Of a stretch of DNA of 64,000 nucleotides, positions 54,003 to 62,415 are shown piece after piece. The stretch is from assembly GCA_002869065.1 (NCBI GenBank), contig PKTR01000002.1:1426001-1490000 (forward strand), given 5' to 3'. The notes beneath the pieces were generated by a model that was not told the origin of the DNA, made no database searches, and was given only the letters and a program-made list of their open reading frames with translations. Positions within the stretch are counted from its first letter, which is position 1. Each line of letters opens with the position of its first letter. The stretch comes from Hyphomicrobiales bacterium (GTDB lineage Bacteria > Pseudomonadota > Alphaproteobacteria > Rhizobiales > Rhodobiaceae). Both the position numbers and the translations under genes were made by a program.

Positions 54003-57000
54003 CTATTTGTCCTTCTTGCCCTTTTGCATGTCGGCCTTCAGCGCGGCGAGCGCGGCAAAGGGCGAATCGGGATCGAGCGCCTTCTTCGGCGGGCTTGCGC
54101 TCACGGTGCGAGGTGCATCGCTGCGACGGTCGCCGCGCTTACCGCCCGGTTTGCCGCCGAACTTTTCGGGGCGCTTGCCGCCACCCTTGCGTTTGTCGAA
54201 GCGTTTTTCGCCGCGTGGACGGTCGCCCTTGTCGTCGCCTTGTTTCTGGCCCTGATTCTGGCCCTGATTCTGGCGCTGGCGCCGATCGCCCTGACGGGCT
54301 TCGCCTTCGCCGGCTTCGCCATCATGGCCGCGGCGCGGCGGGCGACGGCTGCCGCCGGCCCGACCGGGACGCCAGATCTCGACGAATTCAGGCTCGGTCT
54401 TTTCGGCTTCGGCCGGCGCGGCTTCAGCGGACGCCTCAGCTGATGTTTCGCCGGCGTCGGCCTCCGAAGCGTCGATCTCCGGCGTGACGGTCTCAACAGC
54501 TTCCGCCGGTGTTTCTTCGCCTGCCGGCGCGGTCTCTTCTGCCGCGTCTTCTGCTTTCGGTGCGGCTTCGGTCACTTCGGGCTCGGCGGGCGCCTCTGCG
54601 GCAGGCTCGACCGCCGTCTCGGGGGTGGCGCTTGCCTCACCTTCGCCAGACGGCGCGGTCTCTGTCTCTGCCGGAGCCGCTTCGTCTTCCGGCTTCGCCT
54701 CGGCCGCGGCGGCCTGTTCGGCGGCTTCCAGATCGGCGCGGGTCGGCGGGGCCTTGAAGCCTTCGGCCTTGCGCCGCTCAAGGCGGTAGCCGAGTGCCTT
54801 CAGCGTGGCCGAGAAATCCTCGCCGGCGCAGCCGAGCAGGGAGGTCATGCCGACGGTGACGGTGAAGCCGCCGCCTTCGGGAATCGCGCCTTCCGGTGCG
54901 GGAGCGGCATTCGGGCCCGGGCGCCAGGCGACGATCGGGCGAATGATGTCGGCGAGGCGCTCGAGAATGTCGAGGCGCACGGCGCGCGGACCGCAGACGC
55001 GGTAGCCGGCGATGCGGCACAGCTCGAGCGGGAAGGTCTCGTCGGCGGGAACGGAGGTGCGGCCGGCGGCCGAAATCTGCGGCAGCTCGGCAAGGCCCGG
55101 TACATCGCCGTCGGCGTTCTTCAGCGCCCACAAATGCATCAGCAGGCGGCTCGGTGCCGGCTTCAGCAGGGCCGGCACATAGATATGGTGCGCGCCGAAG
55201 CGTACGCCGTATTTGCGCAGGCCCGCGCGGGCGTTCTGGTCGAGCTGGCGCACGTCCTCGGAAATCTGATGGCGGTCGATGCTGCCGAGATTTTCGACAA
55301 GCCGGAAAGCGACACCGCGCGCCAGGCCTTCGATATCCTCGGCGTCGCGCAGATCGAGCAGCGGCTTCAGCAGGGTGGCCAGATGCTGGGCAACGAACAG
55401 ATCGAGGCGGGCTTGAACGCGGTCGCGCGCCGGGCCGGTGAGCTGTTCGTCGGCGAGCACGAGCACCTGCGGGCGCAGCACGTCGTCACCGGCAGCAAGG
55501 CGACCGACGACTTCGCCATTCCAGCGCAGCGCGTTTTCGTCGGTCAGCAGCAGATCCGTATCGGGTGCGCGCGACAGCCGCTCGGAGCGGTTCTCGATTT
55601 CCTGGGCCAATGCCTTCATGGCGGCGGCGCGCAGCGCCTTGACCTCTGGGCCATCGGCTGTCGGGTCCGGAGTGAACCGAAATCCCTGCAGGTGACCGAC
55701 GTGCTGACCTTCGACGAGCACGTCGCCGGTGGCGTTGATTTCCGCTTCGAGCATGGCCTTCTCTCTTAGCCTTCTCATCAAAACACTGGTTCGCCGGTCG
55801 ACAAAGCGCTGCGTCAGGCGTTCGTGCAGCGCGTCCGACAGACGATCTTCGATTGCACGGGTCCGTTCCTGCCAGTGGATCGGATCCTTCAACCAGCCGG
55901 GCCGGTTGGCGATAAACGTCCAGGTCCGGATATGTGCAATCCGGTTGGACAGGCTGTCTATATCGCCTTCGATGCGATCCGCATAGGCGACCTGACGATC
56001 AAACCACTCATCGGCGATGGTTCCGTGACGGGCAAGGTAGCCGAACAGGGTGGTGATCAGCTCGGCGTGGTTGGCGGGCGCGATGCGCCGGTAGTCGGGA
56101 ACCTGACAGACATCCCACAAAAGTTCGACCGCTTTGGCCCCCCGGGCAAGCGCCATCGTATCGCTGTCGCGCTCGGCATGTTCAAGGGCGACGAGGTCCT
56201 CTCCCGGAGGGGCGCGGGTCAGCCCTTCCTCGCGCGACGGCAGGTCGAGGCTTGCGCGCAGATCTCGGGTCGAGGTGAAGTCGAGCAACGGATTGCGCCA
56301 CTGAAGCACACGTACGGGATCGAAGGCATGGGTTTCGAGCGCCTCGACCAACGAATCCTCGAAAGGATCGACGCGGCCGGTGACGCCGAAGGTGCCGTCA
56401 TGGGTGTGGCGGCCGGCGCGGCCCGCGATCTGGCCGAATTCGGCCGGGGTCAGGGCGCGGTATTGGTAGCCGTCGAATTTGCGGTTGCCGGCGAAGGCGA
56501 CGTGGTCGACATCAAGATTGAGGCCCATGCCGATGGCGTCGGTGGCGACCAGGAATTCGACATCGCCGGACTGGAACAGGGCGACCTGGGCGTTGCGGGT
56601 GCGCGGACTGAGCGCACCGAGCACGACGGCAGCCCCGCCCCTCTGGCGACGGATCAGCTCGGCGATCGCGTAGACCTCGTCGGCGGAAAAGGCGACGACG
56701 GCGGAACGCGGCGGCAGCCGGGTGATCTTCTTCTGGCCGGAATAACTCAGCACCGACATGCGCGGGCGGGTGACCACGTTGAGGCCGGGCAGCAGCTTTT
56801 CCAGGAGGCCGCGGACGGTGGCGGCGCCGAGCAGCAGCGTCTCATGGGTGCCGCGCAGATTGAGCAAACGGTCGGTGAAGACCCGGCCACGCTCGAAATC
56901 GCCGGCAAGCTGCACTTCGTCGATAGCGGCAAAGGAGCAGTCCGTCTCGCGCGGCATCGCCTCGACAGTATAGACCCAGAAACGCGGGTTCTGCGGGACG

Positions 57001-57224
57001 ATCTTTTCCTCGCCGGTGACCAGCGCGACCGCATCGGCGCCGAGCCGGTCGACCACACGACCGTAGACCTCGCGCGCCAGAAGGCGCAGCGGCAGGCCGA
57101 TAATGCCGGTCGGATGGGCCAGCATGCGTTCGATGGCGAGGTGGGTCTTGCCGGTGTTGGTCGGCCCGAGGATCGCCGTAACGGTACGGGCGCGGGCATG
57201 CGGCGGCAGGGTGGCTCGATTCAT
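54003..57224 (-). CDS. Suv3-like superfamily 2 RNA helicase with long disordered C-terminus
   Basis: A 1073-residue helicase related to mitochondrial SUPV3L1. Walker A GPTNTGKT (20-27), DEVQ (102-105) in place of DExH, and motif VI QIAGRAGRHTHDG. A large C-terminal helical region reaches about 830. From about 855 to 960 it is made of Glu, Ala, Pro and Thr repeats, and the last 90 residues are very basic with RGG- and QNQGQ-type stretches, ending with a short FAALAALKADMQKGK motif. It probably works in RNA turnover. The next gene encodes an S4 RNA-binding protein. Confidence 0.93.
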   Translation of the reverse strand: MNRATLPPHARARTVTAILGPTNTGKTHLAIERMLAHPTGIIGLPLRLLAREVYGRVVDRLGADAVALVTGEEKIVPQNPRFWVYTVEAMPRETDCSFAAIDEVQLAGDFERGRVFTDRLLNLRGTHETLLLGAATVRGLLEKLLPGLNVVTRPRMSVLSYSGQKKITRLPPRSAVVAFSADEVYAIAELIRRQRGGAAVVLGALSPRTRNAQVALFQSGDVEFLVATDAIGMGLNLDVDHVAFAGNRKFDGYQYRALTPAEFGQIAGRAGRHTHDGTFGVTGRVDPFEDSLVEALETHAFDPVRVLQWRNPLLDFTSTRDLRASLDLPSREEGLTRAPPGEDLVALEHAERDSDTMALARGAKAVELLWDVCQVPDYRRIAPANHAELITTLFGYLARHGTIADEWFDRQVAYADRIEGDIDSLSNRIAHIRTWTFIANRPGWLKDPIHWQERTRAIEDRLSDALHERLTQRFVDRRTSVLMRRLREKAMLEAEINATGDVLVEGQHVGHLQGFRFTPDPTADGPEVKALRAAAMKALAQEIENRSERLSRAPDTDLLLTDENALRWNGEVVGRLAAGDDVLRPQVLVLADEQLTGPARDRVQARLDLFVAQHLATLLKPLLDLRDAEDIEGLARGVAFRLVENLGSIDRHQISEDVRQLDQNARAGLRKYGVRFGAHHIYVPALLKPAPSRLLMHLWALKNADGDVPGLAELPQISAAGRTSVPADETFPLELCRIAGYRVCGPRAVRLDILERLADIIRPIVAWRPGPNAAPAPEGAIPEGGGFTVTVGMTSLLGCAGEDFSATLKALGYRLERRKAEGFKAPPTRADLEAAEQAAAAEAKPEDEAAPAETETAPSGEGEASATPETAVEPAAEAPAEPEVTEAAPKAEDAAEETAPAGEETPAEAVETVTPEIDASEADAGETSAEASAEAAPAEAEKTEPEFVEIWRPGRAGGSRRPPRRGHDGEAGEGEARQGDRRQRQNQGQNQGQKQGDDKGDRPRGEKRFDKRKGGGKRPEKFGGKPGGKRGDRRSDAPRTVSASPPKKALDPDSPFAALAALKADMQKGKKDK

Positions 57225-57297
57225 TCAGGTCTTCCGGTCGTCCGTCGGTGCCGGATCGCACAGCGTTCCGCCGGGGCACGGTCAAACGCGGCGTGGT

Positions 57298-57402
57298 TAG
57301 AGCGCGTCGCTTTGCTCCGCTTCATGCGACATGCTCTATCTCTTTGTTTAGCCGCGTGTCTTTATCCCAAAACCGGCGCCCACTTTCGGGAGACACGCTC
57401 TA
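57298..57402. repeat. RIME-like intergenic palindromic repeat
   Basis: A 105-base element bounded by TAGAGCGCGTC (57298-57308) and GACACGCTCTA (57392-57402), an 11-bp inverted repeat with one mismatch. Its inner TTTATCCCAAAACCGG and CCCACTTTCGGG segments match the pattern of the dispersed intergenic repeats (RIME type) of Rhizobiales, from memory. Expected to occur many times in the genome. Confidence 0.75.
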
Positions 57403-57471
57403 ACACACCCGCCGCCGAATTGCTTGTTTTTTCGCCCGTGCCGCCTTCGCGACGTGGGCTCGGCGCAACCG

Positions 57472-57486
57472 GAACGAGTCTTGAAC
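57472..57486. promoter_or_regulatory. LexA-like box (weak candidate)
   Basis: GAACGAGTCTTGAAC is an exact GAAC-N7-GAAC. It lies 248 bases upstream of the helicase start, far for direct repression, and its spacer is less AT-rich than usual. Chance matches of this pattern are expected once or twice per 64 kb. Confidence 0.3.
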
Positions 57487-57520
57487 AAAGCCCGACCGAA
57501 TCGGCGACTCGCGATGATTC
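57476..57520. promoter_or_regulatory. Cluster of four CcrM methylation sites (GANTC)
   Basis: GAGTC (57476), GAATC (57498), GACTC (57506) and GATTC (57516) fall within 45 bases, and further sites follow at 57649, 57909 and 57927. GANTC is the target of the cell-cycle methyltransferase CcrM, and clustered sites in intergenic DNA often mark methylation-sensitive promoters. Confidence 0.45.
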
Positions 57521-57630
57521 CGGTTTCGTTCCTCAAGGGGCGATTGCGCATTTCTTGGCGGAAACCGTGTCGATTTGATGAAGCAGCGGTTAATCGCGCC
57601 CGCCCCGCTCCGTTTACACAGCGATCAGCA

Positions 57631-58150
57631 CGGGAACGGCGCGTGCACGAATCACTTCATTCGGTCTTTTCCCGGTTCGTTCTCTACGAGATGTGGTGCG
57701 TCTCGCCTTCGACCCCCAAGATCGGCTCGTTTGCCGGCGTCGTTGGTTTCGCTCGTAACGATCCCGGGTTAACCGAACTGTCCCAAATGGGGACCCGCTT
57801 TTTGCCCGGCGGTTTCGCGGCTTATGGTTAGGGAAGGGTAAAAACCGTCGCCTATGATATCCGGGTGTGGCGTCAACACTCGGCTCAGGACGGGAACAGC
57901 CCGTGGACGAATCACTTATGGATTTCGATTCATGGTTTGTTCACGGCCAAATATGGGTGCTCTGTCGCTGAGCCCACCAGCTGTTGTTTTGGCAGGAAGG
58001 CGCTTGGGCAGCATTCCTTTCCAGTCGTTAACCGGAGCGTCCCGAAGCGGGACGGATCGAAGCGCGGATGCCATTGGCTTCAGTGTCGCAGGTGCGGGTT
58101 TGCGCGACCGGAGGTTGGATTTTTTTCCGAGCGGCGATTTCGCGTGGCGC
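57631..58150. repeat. Diverged tandem duplication of about 260 bp
   Basis: 57631-57657 and 57891-57917 match at 24 of 27 positions (CGGGAAC, then CGTG, then ACGAATCACTT), 260 bases apart. A second matching block, GTTAACCG then GTCCC-N5-GGGAC, occurs at 57768 and at 58027, 259 bases apart. Sequence between the blocks is only loosely similar. The GTCCC/GGGAC stem is kept while its loop changes. Unit boundaries are approximate. Confidence 0.6.
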
Positions 58151-58350
58151 CCTGCCGGACGATGCGGGCTGCTGCCACTTTCGCTACGGCGCGGTCGCCA
58201 AGGGTGATGCTGAGGGGCGTGCTGTCCAACCGCCGCCGTCAGCCCCGCAAAGGGGGCTGGCGGGGACCAATGCGCACGGAGCGACAGCGATCTAGCGCTC
58301 TCGTGGCCATCTTGCCTTGCCTGAACTGGCGAGATCCGAGGAACAGGCAA

Positions 58351-58379
58351 CAAAAAAGCCGCCCGGTGAGGGGCGGCTT
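58351..58379 (-). terminator. Terminator of the DUF3108 gene
   Basis: The reverse strand reads a perfect 9-bp stem AAGCCGCCC/GGGCGGCTT (58379-58371 with 58364-58356) and a 6-base loop, followed by a T run (58357-58352). It lies 43 bases after the DUF3108 stop. Confidence 0.88.
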
Positions 58380-58422
58380 CGTGTGGCCGGCGGCGTTGCC
58401 GGCAAATGCCGTGTACGCGGAT

Positions 58423-59277
58423 CTATTGGACCGGATCGGCGGATGCGTGCTTGGCCTCGTGCTGCACCTTGATCTTGCGCGCCTGGACGACCAGCGGGCC
58501 GGCCTTGGTGGCGATCGAGATGCGGTAGGGCGTCAACAGCGGCAGATCGGCGACCGGTGTGAGCCAGGTTTCCATATCGCGATTGTTGGCCATGTACTCG
58601 ACCGACTTCTTGTTCAGCCGATGGCCGGCGACGGGCTGCCAGCGGGCGCTGCAGACGACGACCGGTCCGGTGTAGTCCGGGCGGTTGATCGTCTTGGTCT
58701 CCTTGTAGCTGAGACGCACATTGTAGCGTGACCAGCCGTCGAAGACCGGGATCGTGCGGTCACAGGCGGCGCGGCCGGCGACGACCTTGCCCTTGACCGG
58801 CATCAGGATGGCGCTCAGCGGATCAAGCACATTACGCTTGTGCGCGCGCGTCACCGGCACCCGGTCGGGGCGCTCCTTCAGCGGCGGCGAGACGGCGAGT
58901 TTGCGGATCGAGCCGCGCGACAGGGCCATGTTGACGCTGGTGCGGATCTTGTCGCCGGTGGAATCCAGATAGTAGCGGCTCGGCTGGACGCGCGCGCCGC
59001 GCACCCATCCTGAGGCCTCGGCGTTGCCGTGGCCGGACGAGAACAGGCGGCCGATGCCCGAAGAGCGCATGTTGAGCTTGGCGGAATAGGCGTTGTCGCG
59101 AAGGATCAGCGAGAGGCTGGCGCTGGCAAAGCGCAGGCCGCTGACGGAGACATCGTAGATGCCGCCGAACTTGACCGTCTGACCCGCGCTGGCCGGGGTT
59201 GCGGCCACCAGGGCAAGCGCGGCGAAAGCGGCTGGGCGCACGACGCGAGACTTCCAGGAAAACTGCGCCAGGAACAC
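58423..59277 (-). CDS. DUF3108 family exported protein
   Basis: A 284-residue protein with a signal peptide (residues about 10-31, cleavage near ASA-G) and a DUF3108 domain: YDVSVSGLRFASASLSLIL, SSGIGRLFSSGHGNAEASGW, then TLTPV-like and PYRISIATKAGPLVVQARKI near the end. DUF3108 proteins are periplasmic, beta-rich and of unknown function, possibly binding lipids or envelope polymers. GTG at 59277 is chosen because GGAGG lies 5-9 bases upstream; an in-frame TTG at 59292 is part of that ribosome site. Confidence 0.9.
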   Translation of the reverse strand: MFLAQFSWKSRVVRPAAFAALALVAATPASAGQTVKFGGIYDVSVSGLRFASASLSLILRDNAYSAKLNMRSSGIGRLFSSGHGNAEASGWVRGARVQPSRYYLDSTGDKIRTSVNMALSRGSIRKLAVSPPLKERPDRVPVTRAHKRNVLDPLSAILMPVKGKVVAGRAACDRTIPVFDGWSRYNVRLSYKETKTINRPDYTGPVVVCSARWQPVAGHRLNKKSVEYMANNRDMETWLTPVADLPLLTPYRISIATKAGPLVVQARKIKVQHEAKHASADPVQ

Positions 59278-59438
59278 GAAAGCATCCTCCAAACGATGAG
59301 TGACGCGGCGTCAATTGCCCGCATCCCACTCAACCGGCCCCATTACGCCGGATAGCTACGGAATAAGACGATTGTTGGACAGAGCCGGTAACCGCATGGT
59401 TAACGGAGCGTTCAAATCGTGCGAATTCCCCATTGCGC

Positions 59439-59467
59439 TTGACGGCGCCGGGCGCTGCCCTTATAGG
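59439..59467 (+). promoter_or_regulatory. Probable rpmB promoter
   Basis: TTGACG at 59439-59444 and TATAGG at 59462-59467 are separated by exactly 17 bases, a near-consensus sigma-70 promoter. It lies 92 bases upstream of the rpmB start. Confidence 0.75.
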
Positions 59468-59558
59468 AATGCGACTTTCCACGAGATTGGATGACACCGA
59501 TCGTTGTCGGAGCGTCGGGCGGATGCCCATGCTCTGGCCTAGACAGAAGGATATGGAC

Positions 59559-59849
59559 ATGGCTCGGCGCTGTGAGCTGACGGGCAAGGCTGTTCAGACT
59601 GGCAACAATGTGAGCCACGCCAACAATCGTAGTCGGCGTCGGTTCCTCCCCAATCTTTGCGACGTGACGCTTCTGAGCGATGCGCTCGGACAGGGCGTGC
59701 GCCTGCGGGTTTCGGCCCGTGCGCTGCGCTCGGTGGAGCATCGCGGCGGTCTCGACGCGTTCCTCATGAAGGCACGCGAAGACGACCTGTCGCAGCGCGC
59801 CCGTACGCTGAAGCGGCAGATCGCCAAGAAGGTCGAAGCGGCGTCCTAA
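59559..59849 (+). CDS. rpmB: 50S ribosomal protein L28
   Basis: A 96-residue ribosomal protein of the large subunit. It starts with [33 protein letters not shown] and ends with [20 protein letters not shown], the longer alphaproteobacterial form. ATG at 59559 follows AGAAGGATATGG. A strong promoter lies at 59439. The queuosine precursor transporter gene follows after 24 bases and may be co-transcribed. Confidence 0.98.
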   Translation: MARRCELTGKAVQTGNNVSHANNRSRRRFLPNLCDVTLLSDALGQGVRLRVSARALRSVEHRGGLDAFLMKAREDDLSQRARTLKRQIAKKVEAAS

Positions 59850-59873
59850 GGCGCTGCTGTCCTGATCCTGGCG

Positions 59874-60530
59874 ATGTCCACGCAAACTTTTTCGACGCGA
59901 TCTGTCGTCGCCGGCATTGTTGCCATGGCGGCGGTGGTTATCGCGTCGAATGTGCTTGTGCAGTACCCGGTGGCATTTGAGGTCGGTGCGCTCAACCTCG
60001 CCGACCTGCTGACCTGGGGTGCCTTCACCTATCCGGCTGCCTTCCTCGTCACCGATCTGACCAATCGTCGCTTCGGCCCCTCGGCCGCGCGCATGGTGGT
60101 TTTCGCCGGTTTCGTGCTGGCGGTGATCCTGTCGGTGGTGCTGGCGACGCCGCGCATCGCGATCGCGTCGGGTTCGGCTTTCCTCGTTGCACAGCTTCTT
60201 GACGTTGCGATCTTCGACCGGCTGCGCCGCCGCGTGTGGTGGGTGCCGCCCTTCGTGTCGTCGTTGATCGGCTCGGTGATCGACACCGCGCTGTTCTTCT
60301 CGCTGGCCTTTGCCGCATCGTTCTCGATGATCGGTGCCAATGACGCGTTCGCCATCGAGGCGGCGCCGCTGTTCGGGCTGCTCGCCATCGAGGCGCCGCG
60401 CTGGGTGTCGTGGGCGCTCGGCGATTTCGCGGTCAAGATCCTCGTCGCGATGGCGCTGCTTGCGCCCTATGGCGTGCTGATCCGCTTCATGCGCGTGATG
60501 CCGGCCAAGACGGCACCGGCTGCGCACTGA
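59874..60530 (+). CDS. Queuosine precursor transporter (VUT/YhhQ family)
   Basis: A 218-residue membrane protein with six helices and the VUT-family signature SNVLVQYPVAFEVGALNLADLLTWGAFTYPAAFLVTDLTNRRFG near the N-terminus, then SSLIGSVIDTALFF. YhhQ proteins import preQ0, preQ1 or related bases used to make the tRNA nucleoside queuosine. No queuosine synthesis genes are in the window. The start ATG at 59874 is 24 bases after rpmB. Confidence 0.93.
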   Translation: MSTQTFSTRSVVAGIVAMAAVVIASNVLVQYPVAFEVGALNLADLLTWGAFTYPAAFLVTDLTNRRFGPSAARMVVFAGFVLAVILSVVLATPRIAIASGSAFLVAQLLDVAIFDRLRRRVWWVPPFVSSLIGSVIDTALFFSLAFAASFSMIGANDAFAIEAAPLFGLLAIEAPRWVSWALGDFAVKILVAMALLAPYGVLIRFMRVMPAKTAPAAH

Positions 60531-60680
60531 CGCTATCTCGCGCGCACTGTACCAAAGGCGCGGTAGCGCCGCTTTCCGACAAACCCCATATCGAAGGCTG
60601 ACAGGGTGCAAGTCCTGTCTTCGACGTCCTTTGCCGCCCGTTCGCCCTATGGCGTGGGGAGGCCGACCAGGGAGCGTGTT

Positions 60681-61523
60681 ATGAGTGCCACCGGTTCCGA
60701 GAGAGCATTGACGCCGCCCGATATTCAGGCGCGAAAGGGCCATGATCCGCTTGTCTGCCTGACCGCCTACACGACGCCGGTGGCAAAGCTGGTCGACCAG
60801 CACAGCGACGTGGTGCTGGTCGGTGACAGCGTCGGCATGGTGCTGCACGGTCTGCCCTCAACGCTCGAAGTTACCCTCGACATGATGATCCTGCACGGCA
60901 AGGCGGTGCGGCGCGGCGTCGAGAAGGCGCTGCTCGTCGTCGACATGCCGTTCGGCAGTTACGAGGAAGGCCCCGAGCAGGCGTTTCGCAATGCCGCCCG
61001 AGTGATGGCCGAGACGGGTGCCGGCGCCGTCAAGCTCGAGGGCGGCGAGACGATGGCCGGGACCGTGCGGTTCCTGACCGCGCGCGGCATCCCGGTGATG
61101 GGCCATGTCGGGTTGACCCCGCAGGCGGTCAACGCCTTCGGCGGTTACAAGGTGCAGGGACGCGGCGCGGACGCCGAGCGCATCCGGCGCGATGCCGCCG
61201 CTGTCGCCGAGGCGGGGGCCTTTGCCGTGGTGCTTGAAAAGGTGCCGGAGAGCCTCGCCGATACGATCACCGCAGACATCGCCGTGCCGACCATCGGCAT
61301 TGGCGCGTCGACCGGCTGCGACGGGCAGATCCTCGTCGTCGACGACATGCTGGGCATGTTCACCGATTTTCAGCCGAAATTCGTCAAGCGCTACGCCGAA
61401 CTCGGCCGGGACGCCGACGCGGCGATCGCGGCCTATGCTGAAGATGTGCGGGCGCGTCGTTTCCCCGCCCCTGAGCATGTCTTCGGGGACAACGGGAAAA
61501 CCGGGTCCCCGAAAAAGAGCTAG
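60681..61523 (+). CDS. panB: 3-methyl-2-oxobutanoate hydroxymethyltransferase
   Basis: First enzyme of pantothenate synthesis, using 5,10-methylene-tetrahydrofolate and ketoisovalerate. The 280-residue protein has the metal-binding [36 protein letters not shown] and [25 protein letters not shown] at 60681 follows AGGGAG. A 9-bp hairpin, TTCGGGGAC/GTCCCCGAA (61483-61491, 61505-61513), lies within the last codons and lacks a T-tract. panC is not adjacent. Confidence 0.98.
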   Translation: MSATGSERALTPPDIQARKGHDPLVCLTAYTTPVAKLVDQHSDVVLVGDSVGMVLHGLPSTLEVTLDMMILHGKAVRRGVEKALLVVDMPFGSYEEGPEQAFRNAARVMAETGAGAVKLEGGETMAGTVRFLTARGIPVMGHVGLTPQAVNAFGGYKVQGRGADAERIRRDAAAVAEAGAFAVVLEKVPESLADTITADIAVPTIGIGASTGCDGQILVVDDMLGMFTDFQPKFVKRYAELGRDADAAIAAYAEDVRARRFPAPEHVFGDNGKTGSPKKS

Positions 61524-61623
61524 GCCTCACTCCGTTTTCCCTTTCGCTTCGAACTCCTGATCAAATCGGTTCTGCATGGTGCTGAACTCGGCTACCATCG
61601 CCGCGATTTTTTCGGGAGGCGAA

Positions 61624-62403
61624 ATGGCTGACAACGACAAACGGGTCGCTCTGATCACCGGGGCCGCGCGCGGCATCGGTCTTGCGACGGCGCGGCGGTT
61701 TCATGGTGAGGGCTGGCGGGTCGTGCTGCTCGACATCGACGCGGAAACGCTAGACGCCGCAATGGCCGAAGCGGATTTCGGTGATGATGCCCTGTCGATC
61801 CATTGCGATGTCGCCGATCCGGCGATGGTCGCGGATGCCTTTGCCGCGATCGACGACTGGGCCGGGCGGCTCGACGCTCTCGTCAACAATGCCGGTATCG
61901 CCGTCTTCAAGCCGATGCTCGAAACGAGCTTCGACGAATGGTCGCGGGTGCTCGACGTCAATCTGAGCGGGCCGTTCCAGTGTACGCAGGCCGCCGTGCC
62001 GCTGATGTTGCGCAATGGCGGCGGCGCGGTCGTCAATATCGGCTCGATATCCGGTCTTAGAGCCAGCACGCTTCGCGTCGCCTACGGCACCAGCAAGGCG
62101 GCGCTTGGCCACCTCACCAAGCAGCAGGCAGCCGAGCTCGGCGGCATCGGCATCCGCGTTAATCTGGTGGCGCCGGGTCCGGTCGAAACGGCGATGGCGA
62201 AGAAGGTGCACACGCCCGATATTCGCGCCGACTATCACAACGCCATTCCGCTAGCCCGATACGGGCTCGAGGACGAGATCGCCGACGCGATCCTGTTTCT
62301 ATGCAGTGAGCGGTCGAGCTATATCAACGGCCAGACGATTGCCGTCGACGGCGGTTTCGATGCAACGGGAATCGGGCTGGTAGCGCTGCGCGAACGCGGC
62401 TGA
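61624..62403 (+). CDS. Short-chain dehydrogenase/reductase
   Basis: A 259-residue SDR oxidoreductase. It has TGAARGIG (12-19) for cofactor binding, DVADP, NNAGIAVF, serine in NIGSISGLRA, the catalytic YGTSK and NLVAPGPVETAMAKK. The aspartate in LLDIDAE after beta-2 favours NAD over NADP (inference). Substrate unknown. ATG at 61624 follows GGGAGGCG. It sits 100 bases after panB in the same direction. Confidence 0.95.
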   Translation: MADNDKRVALITGAARGIGLATARRFHGEGWRVVLLDIDAETLDAAMAEADFGDDALSIHCDVADPAMVADAFAAIDDWAGRLDALVNNAGIAVFKPMLETSFDEWSRVLDVNLSGPFQCTQAAVPLMLRNGGGAVVNIGSISGLRASTLRVAYGTSKAALGHLTKQQAAELGGIGIRVNLVAPGPVETAMAKKVHTPDIRADYHNAIPLARYGLEDEIADAILFLCSERSSYINGQTIAVDGGFDATGIGLVALRERG

Positions 62404-62415
62404 CCCTGAGGCCAG

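Larger units (their letters stand above)
57225..58350. other. 1.1 kb region without a convincing gene; repeat- and motif-rich
   Basis: Several open frames of 60-150 codons cross this region but none shows a good start, ribosome site or recognisable protein. It holds a RIME-like element (57298-57402), a LexA-like box (57472), clustered GANTC sites (57476-57520) and a diverged 260-bp tandem duplication (57631-58150), each listed separately. It may carry regulatory DNA or structured RNA genes. Confidence 0.5.

Noticed and set aside
55824-57578. A 584-codon forward frame opposite the helicase
   Set aside because: Antisense shadow of the conserved helicase core.
57424-57831. A 135-codon forward frame in the gene-free region
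   Set aside because: Its sequence crosses the boundary into the 260-bp repeat, and the second copy of the repeat does not keep the frame open.
57865-58731. A 288-codon forward frame running into the DUF3108 gene
   Set aside because: Its second half is antisense to a supported gene and its first half lies in repeat-derived sequence.
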